DNA from: Marsupella aquatica
Taxonomy: Eukaryota > Marchantiophyta
DNA: 64,000 nt
NCBI GenBank assembly: GCA_973895155.1
Contig: OZ316898.1
Coordinates: forward strand, 21,452,001-21,516,000
Direction of reading: 5' to 3'
In this document: piece by piece, positions 58,124-64,000 of the stretch
How positions within the stretch are numbered: position 1 is the stretch's first letter
Layout: every line of letters starts with the position of its first letter
Translations under genes and position numbers: made by a program
Notes under the pieces: generated by a model
Database searches by the model: none
Told to the model about the DNA's origin: nothing
Seen by the model: the letters and a program-made list of their open reading frames with translations, nothing else

Positions 58124-58545
58124 TTAACCTTTTACACCTTTCTCATATCCAAGGAAAATGTACTTCCTCGACTTGGACTCCAACTTAGACCAAAGCTGGG
58201 AAGGTGTAAGCACATATGCATCACATCCAAAAACCTTCACATGTGAATAATCCGCTTGATGCCTGTACCTCATTTCAAATGGCGTCTTGAATCCAATTGC
58301 ACTGGATGCAGAGAAATTTACCAAAAAAGCTGCAGTGTTGACAGCTTCTACCCAAAATTCATGTGGTAAGCATTAGGGCTTTAGGCCCTAAAGCATCATT
58401 GGCTGAACATACTCCTCGAACGACATTCCAATTATAATGCTTGGTTGAGCCTCTTAGAAACACCATTTTGCAGAGTATAACTTGTTGTGAATTGGCGTGT
58501 AATCCGCTGCTTCTCTTTACAATATGTTCCAAATTCACCAGAACC
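58124..58545 (-). pseudogene. copia integrase fragment, minus strand
   Basis: The minus strand reads KEKQRITRQFTTSYTLQNGV, then VNTAAFLVNFSASSAIGFKT, PFEMRYRH and HVKVFGCDAYV...SRKYIFLGYEKG. This is the integrase C-terminal core of a second, different Ty1/copia element. Frame changes occur near 58350-58390 and stops within the first part. About 140 codons; isolated and dead. Confidence 0.88.
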
Positions 58546-59076
58546 TTATTCACAGTGTGCGGACCCCATATATTTATTCACCACAGCACTTATGGGGTAA
58601 TCAATGCTAATCCGCATTGATTGCCCTCGAGATTGCCTTTTGTCCTTAATATATATTTCGAGTAAAGCACCATTATTACCTTAATACGGTTAGGATAGCC
58701 ATAATATGTACTTAAGATACCGCCGCCATACGAAGGAAGAGGAAGCTGTGTACATAGCCACAGATACCGTGCCTTTGCAAAGTTATGAGTAAAGATGCAA
58801 TCATGAGTGCCAGCAGAATAACGCCATGATTAGGATCATCAGAATGGCCCGCTCGACCGAGGCACTTCACGATTTCGAGACAACGACTATCCCATTCGTC
58901 CGGACATCTGCGGACCAAAGAGGCACCACATTTGAGCTTAAGGCAGGGGGGCGGGATAGTTTTTGTCTCACAACTCATCAGAACTCTCGACAAACCACCC
59001 CCCGCGCCCCCCCACAAGAACACTTGGCGATCACCAGCACCACCATCCACTCACTCCTCACTTACATCAAGCAAAA
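58546..59076 (+). other. Upstream region of the 59-kb gene
   Basis: Includes a hairpin motif (GGTAATCAATG...CATTGATTGCCC at about 58595-58625) shared with 46160-46205 and, inverted, 44505-44530. The rest may be promoter and leader of the gene at 59077. Confidence 0.4.
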
Positions 59077-62000
59077 ATGGAAGCGGCAGGAGCACGAAGA
59101 GCAGAGGTTCCCCCGACCAAGAACAAGAATGGAGCCTTGTTGGCCGAAGAGAAGATCCGCAACTCCATTATGGAGGTCCAACGTATCGAGGAGAGCCGAC
59201 CGGTACTTGACAAAGCCTACGTTTACGGCTTGGTCCGAATGGACCGCTATCTATCAACATCTCAAGCAGGAGAAATCTGCTCACGAATCACTAAGGTAGC
59301 CATGTCACCCGAGGGGATGTTTATTACGTATCGGGGAATGACGTATAGTTTCTACAACTCAAAGCTGTGCGCAATGTTCGATCTTCCCAGGGTTGGAGAA
59401 CTACCTCTCACGTACCAAGTAGACCCCATCGAGGAAGCAGGCGTAGCGAACTTCTTTCAATAGGCGGATGTCCGGATAAGTCGGGGAAATATACAGTATG
59501 GCGCCATCCAGCAAAAGGAGTATCGCAACTTCATCGAGTTTTGCACCAAGTGGGTGATGGTTAAGAGCGGGTACCATCATGCCACACTACCAAGGATTGC
59601 CGTCGCAAGGGCCCTATTCTTGGGATCCCTCCATCCGCTTCAATTATGGAAGGCAAGTGTATCCATTGTGATCGACACGAAAGGTTGTCCGAAGTTCCCG
59701 TCACTATTAGCGTATCAATTAGCAGTTGTAATTTTTGAGATCCTACAGACAGTAAGTAGAGTTCTGCCGGAGAATTCGGACTCAGGAGAGTCGGAGTCAG
59801 AAGATGAAGAAGAAGCCCAGGGGATATTACCAGTAAGAGCGGAGTTGGGATCCACAGCTAACGTTAATGTGGATCCGCCAGAATACGATGAAGAAGATTT
59901 TGAGGATGACGAAGAGGAAGAGGAAGAGGAGGGGGAAGCACCTCAAAATTTGGATGCAGAGAGCGAAGGAGGGGCAGAGGCCTTACGAAACCTGAAGGAG
60001 CAGGCCGAGCAATGTCGCAAGAGCCTCAAGAGGAAACGGAGGGCAGTAACCCTCCCGGAGGAAGATGAAGATGAAGAAGAAGAAGAAGAAGGGAGGAATG
60101 GCACCTTCCAACAACCCACGCTGTCCGAACTTCCAGATAGCACCAATCTGGCAGAGTTGAGGACTTTTGCCCAACGTCTGACGTTCATCGGGAAGCCAAT
60201 CCCCAACACCAGGGATCTACGTTACTGGTTTAGGGATTTGAAGGAGACCAAGGCAATGGCGACGATAGCAGTTATGGAATGTGAGGGCAAGACTCGGGAC
60301 ATGGAGAAGCTGAGGGTAGCAGAAGAGAAGGTTGAGCGACTCCTCGCAAAGGTACGAAAGAAGTCCGATTCTAACAAGCTGATATTGAAACAGCTGGAGG
60401 ACTCAGAAGGATTGATAGACAAGGCGAGGGAGAAAAATGAGGAAGCAACCCCAGCCCTGCAGCAGGCCCGGGAGGCGGTCCGGACAGAGAAGGTTGGGAC
60501 ACAGGCCTTAAAGGTCGAGTTAGGAAATGCCCAGAAGGAAAGAAAGAAGCTGCAGGAGCTGCTGGCTGACAAGGAGGAAGAATGGAGCCACCTATTGTCT
60601 ACCGCCGAAGAGGAATTAAAGGAGGTAACCACCCAGCACGCGAAGTGCGGTTCTGCATCCCATCAGATGGCCGATGAGCTGCAAAGGGTAATTAAAGAGT
60701 TGGAGCAAAGTGTACTAGGGGAAGGAGAACAATTGGCACTCCGGCTGTCCGACCAGCTGGCTGCACATGGGAAAATGGCAGAAGAGCTCACAGAGAAAGA
60801 GGCGTCAGCCAGACTAGGGGCTTTGGAATGCGAAGAGAAGCTCCAAGGAGTAAGGAGAACCAATCATGAGCTACAAGGACAATTAGAGGAGAAGCAGGCA
60901 TACGTTGCTGCGTTAGAAGAAGAAGGAGAAAGAAGAGAGAAGGAGAGGAAGAGATGGCTACAGGAAGTAGCAAGTAAGGAGCTCGTCCAGAAATGCAATA
61001 AGGTGGTCCGTATTCCGACGGACACTTACGAGGCCTGGGACCTGGAAGTGCAGGGCCTGCAAAATGAGGCTGCCACGGCAGCTAAGTTATTGAAGGATGC
61101 ACTAGCAGATCCGGTGCACAAGAGGAGGCTGGAACAGCTCAAGAAGGTGAGTGTAAACTCGTGGAAACTATTCACGGGGCAGAAGATAGCATCCCGAAAT
61201 GCTATTGAAGTTGATGAAGCTATGGGGTTGGAAACTCTCCGTGTTATTTTGGCCGCAGCGGGGATTAACAAGAGGGCCATTCGTCCGGACGACTGCGACC
61301 AGATATGGTACGACATCCCGGTCCGGATCAGATTTATGCTTCCATTCTTTGAATGGTCGGGAGCCATTGGGTTCACCCAACCCACAGACTTATATTTTTG
61401 ATTGGGAGGAAGGGCCAACAGCAGAGTAACGCAAATTTTGTTGTCCGAACTGGAGCGAGAGCACCCAGGCCATCCTCATTATGTGGCCCTCATAACAGAT
61501 GCAAACACTACGCATCCCGACTGTCCGGCACGGAAATTGCATTGGTTCTATAGTTTAGCAGTACATAGGAAAGCCTTTGATTTAGTAGAAGTAGTGATGA
61601 AGTCCTGGGCGGCGAGAGAAATCCACACCAATTGTGGGAAGTATACCCTGCCCCGCCTGGTTACCTTTCTCCAAAAGGCCGGATGGCACAACATAGAGAG
61701 AAATGGGACAAGGGTGATTTTCAATCCTTACTACACCTCCCATCTTATGGTAACCAATGAGTGGATGAGCTTCGTAGACCTCCCCGTCCTACCCCAATTC
61801 AGTCATATTGCCATGACTCACTTTTATTCACTAAGTAGGGATCCGGCTGCAGTGGCTTGTGCGGGGAACACTATCCGGACCGACGAGCTTCCCTTCGATC
61901 CAGTTGTTTTGTGTCTGGGTGTTTGGGAGAAGACATCCTTTTGGGAAAGGGTGACCCCTACGGAGAATGTAATTAGATGGTTAGAGGCAAGTGTACATAA

Positions 62001-62796
62001 TAATAGATTAGGAAATTACTTCGGACCTGCAATCTTCTGGACACCACACCAATTCTTCCGGGAGCTTGACGACGGGTTTGGTCTACACATCGAGACCAAC
62101 CCTATAGCTGCATATCATTCAATATGGCAGCATGATCCCTGGGTTAGGATGAGACTGCCCCAGCACGAGACCGACCCCCCATCAAGTCTTTTGGGTCAAC
62201 TCAGGCGGTGGATAAATGCCCTTACAAATCGATATCCTTTCGGGCATTCGCTTGAGGACCCCCGCTACTTCCGGTGGTCCTGTTTTGCGCGTTCTTTAAT
62301 TGAGGTAGTGGATCGATCCGGATGAGCAGGCGAAGTCGACGTGGATCTTAATGGCGAGATGAAGTGTAAAGGGATGATTATGTGGAAGCTGTTCAGCCGG
62401 GCGAGGCCAGCCGCCGCACGAATGTACAATTTGTTAATAAGCGCCGAGTTCTTGAAGGGGGAAGACCCCATAATTAGATGCGGAGGACCACCAGCGCCAA
62501 CTCGGGCGTACCTCATGGTATACCAACCCAATCCTGACACCGTGGACGACAAAATCGAGGTTCAGGAAGAAGGGGGTCCTAACACTTACGAAGAATACCA
62601 CAATTGGTGGGTAGTTGCGGGTGAGACGCCGGGGGAAAGGGAGGAACGATGCTTGAGACAGCAGAATGAGTTTCGACGACAGCGCTGGGCTTGCCGCTGG
62701 ATTGTGGCAGTGGCAGCAAGGGATGCAGAGGCAGCCGCGTGGGAGGCCGCCCATGAAAGAGGAACAGGGCGGCCGCCTGTTCTGCTGGAGGAGTGA
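59077..62796 (+). pseudogene. 1,240-codon coiled-coil gene with three nonsense codons
   Basis: One reading frame from ATG 59077 (context AAAAATGG) to TGA 62794 is interrupted only by TAG at codon 129 (59461), TGA at codon 775 (61399) and TGA at codon 1083 (62323). No frameshift exists. Domains: residues of about 35-215 globular (YVYGLVRMDRYLS, KLCAMFDLPRVGE, NFIEFCTKWVMVKSGYHH); 230-340 three acidic Glu/Asp tracts with a basic KRKRR patch between; 370-690 continuous coiled coil; 690-1082 a Trp/Phe/His-rich globular domain (WHNIERNGTRVIFNPYY, FWTPHQFFRELDDGFGLHIE); 1084-1239 a Trp/Arg-rich tail. Each stop needs one C-to-T change from CAG or CGA. Family not recognised; its N-terminal order matches the loci at 7.4-10.4 and 33.6-35.9 kb. 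Confidence 0.75.
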
Positions 62797-63012
62797 ACGA
62801 GCGGCGGATAGGATTAGGTTAGGAAGAGCACATTACTCAGTAGAATGACGGTGGCCATTGGCCCATTCTTAGGACGGATTGCAAAGTATTTAAACCCCTG
62901 GTCTGTGTGTAGAAGGGGTGAGAGCATTGCTCAGTTATATCGTACACATTCTTGCAAGCAGGATCACGTTGGTGTGTAATGTTCTTTCCCGTTCTGATAA
63001 GTCAGTCTTTAT

Positions 63013-63192
63013 TGAATTCGCAGTAGAGAATGTCGTTGAGGAAGTAGGGTTCGGATGCTAACACTAGTGACATGAATTTGCAGTAGAGAATGTCGTTGAG
63101 GAAGTAGGGTTCGGATGCTAACACTAGTGACATGAATTCGTAGTAGAGAATGTCGTTGAGGAAGTAGGGTTCGGATGCTAACACTAGTGACA
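63013..63192 (+). repeat. Perfect-period tandem repeat, 3 x 60 bp
   Basis: Three 60-bp units (63013, 63073, 63133) beginning TGAATT(C/T)G(C/T)AGTAGAGAA and ending CACTAGTGACA, differing at only two or three positions, so recently amplified. It lies 220 bp past the end of the 59-62.8 kb gene. Confidence 0.97.
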
Positions 63193-64000
63193 ACAAGTGG
63201 ATGTTTTCCCCTATATTGTAGTCTATCCGGACCACTGTCAAGAACGAACGAGCTCAATTGTTGTTGATGACTATGTGTCTCGCCTACGATAAGAGTAAGG
63301 ATGAAGAGCCCCAATGGTGAGGTGAGTTTAGGAGTCTACCTGGAAATTAACCCCTACGCTCCACCTCTTGTCTCCGCCCTGTGGAATAACCCATAAGACG
63401 AAGGCCTTTTATACATTGCTCTGGCGGCATACGCACTGTTTGGGGGTGGCTAAGGGAAAAGAGGTAGTATCCCCTTTTTCCCTACCCGTTTTCCTATCCC
63501 CCGGGTGGTTCGGATGCAGTCGGAAGGGTTCACCTCTGCTAATGAACCATCTTGTGATCTCGTGGTCAGAATAAGAGAAGGTTTGCTCGGGGGAGGTTCG
63601 GACAAAGTAGAGCACTCTGAGCGGACGTCCAGGCTAAGCCCAGACCAAACTCACAGCCCTATACTTGGTCCGGATACCATCATGATAGGACGTCAGGTAC
63701 GGAAGCCTGTAGCAAGGATACTGTCACATATTATTGTACAAGAGAAATAATTGTGATTGTCTACACGACTCTCTTGTAGAATATGGAAGAGGATATGTGT
63801 CGCTTTTCTTAAGCCGTGTGGATAATCTCTTAGTGATGTTCTTCGTAATTGTTGTGTACTTCAATCATGCTTCATGAACTAAGTGAGACTACCAATAAAA
63901 TTTATATAGCCGCTTCTTTCAAGTTGTGCACTTTAACAACTTTCTTTTTTCCGGACCTCATTCCTCTGGTAACCCATCCCGAGTTGACCTTCATCTCCTG
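63193..64000. other. 3' flank, no gene; AATAAA at 63894
   Basis: Contains a TTTTATACA TATA-like site (about 63409), a block TACACGACTCTC(T)TGTAGAATAT (about 63761) whose near copy is at 22267, and an AATAAA at 63894-63899. This could be the terminal repeat or 3' end of the unit carrying the 59-kb gene, but no second copy is in view. Confidence 0.35.

Noticed and set aside
59461-59463. Programmed readthrough of the TAG codons
   Set aside because: The contexts differ between loci and lack the CARYYA-type signal; nearby genes also carry TGA stops. C-to-T decay explains all with fewer assumptions.
63009-63314. Minus-strand frame with repeated residues over the 60-bp repeats
   Set aside because: Period 60 keeps the frame open. 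There is no start context or flanking coding signal.

Overview
This window looks like nuclear DNA of a land plant, probably a seed-free one (bryophyte, lycophyte or fern). The case rests on plant-type TTTAGGG motifs, Ty1/copia and Ty3/gypsy remains, a copia primer-binding site matching initiator-Met tRNA, a LINE reverse transcriptase with an FADD core, Helitrons with A|TC...CTAG|T ends, and tRNA-derived SINEs. The lineage is inferred from the style of the repeats, not from a marker gene. There is no sign of bacterial operons, rRNA or CRISPR. No gene here is an ordinary housekeeping gene that I recognise.

Layout. 1-6.3 kb: an eroded ORF, a Ty3/gypsy pol relic, a GC-rich tail and two tandem-repeat tracts. 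7.4-10.4 kb (-): a broken coiled-coil gene with a 66-bp repeat array just upstream. 10.9-12.4 kb: a Helitron 5' end and a Mutator-type foldback MITE. 14.3-15.5 kb: a complete small Helitron. 17.1-18.7 kb (+): an intact intronless gene joining a coiled coil to a TET/JBP-like 2-oxoglutarate dioxygenase domain. 19.0-19.8 kb: a LINE RT relic. 20-23.9 kb: candidate exons of an unknown gene. 24.6-32.55 kb: Helitrons joined head to tail, one holding a solo LTR. 33.6-35.9 kb (+): a two-frame coiled-coil gene. 36.5-42.6 kb: SINEs, a second foldback MITE, dispersed blocks and a LINE ORF1 relic. 43-44.3 kb (-): an unknown spliced gene. 44.9-46.2 kb: a probable plus-strand Helitron. 46.3-50.9 kb: a 3'-truncated copia element with its own solo-LTR insertion. 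52.5-53.8 kb (-): a repeat-containing coiled-coil gene. 54.9-57.05 kb: an element with long inverted arms. 58.1-58.55 kb: a copia integrase relic. 59.1-62.8 kb (+): a 1,240-codon frame broken by three stops.

The protein-coding story is a set of intronless genes at 7.4-10.4, 33.6-35.9 and 59.1-62.8 kb. They share an order: a tryptophan- and leucine-rich N-terminal domain, an acidic or low-complexity linker, then coiled coil. The loci at 17.1 and 52.5 kb are also coiled-coil proteins with internal repeats. Several are broken by TAG or TGA codons that a single C-to-T change from CAG or CGA would explain, as expected for methylated, silenced mobile or multicopy DNA. The rest is a layered record of Helitron, Mutator, copia, gypsy, LINE and SINE activity in which target-site duplications can still be read and relative insertion order inferred.
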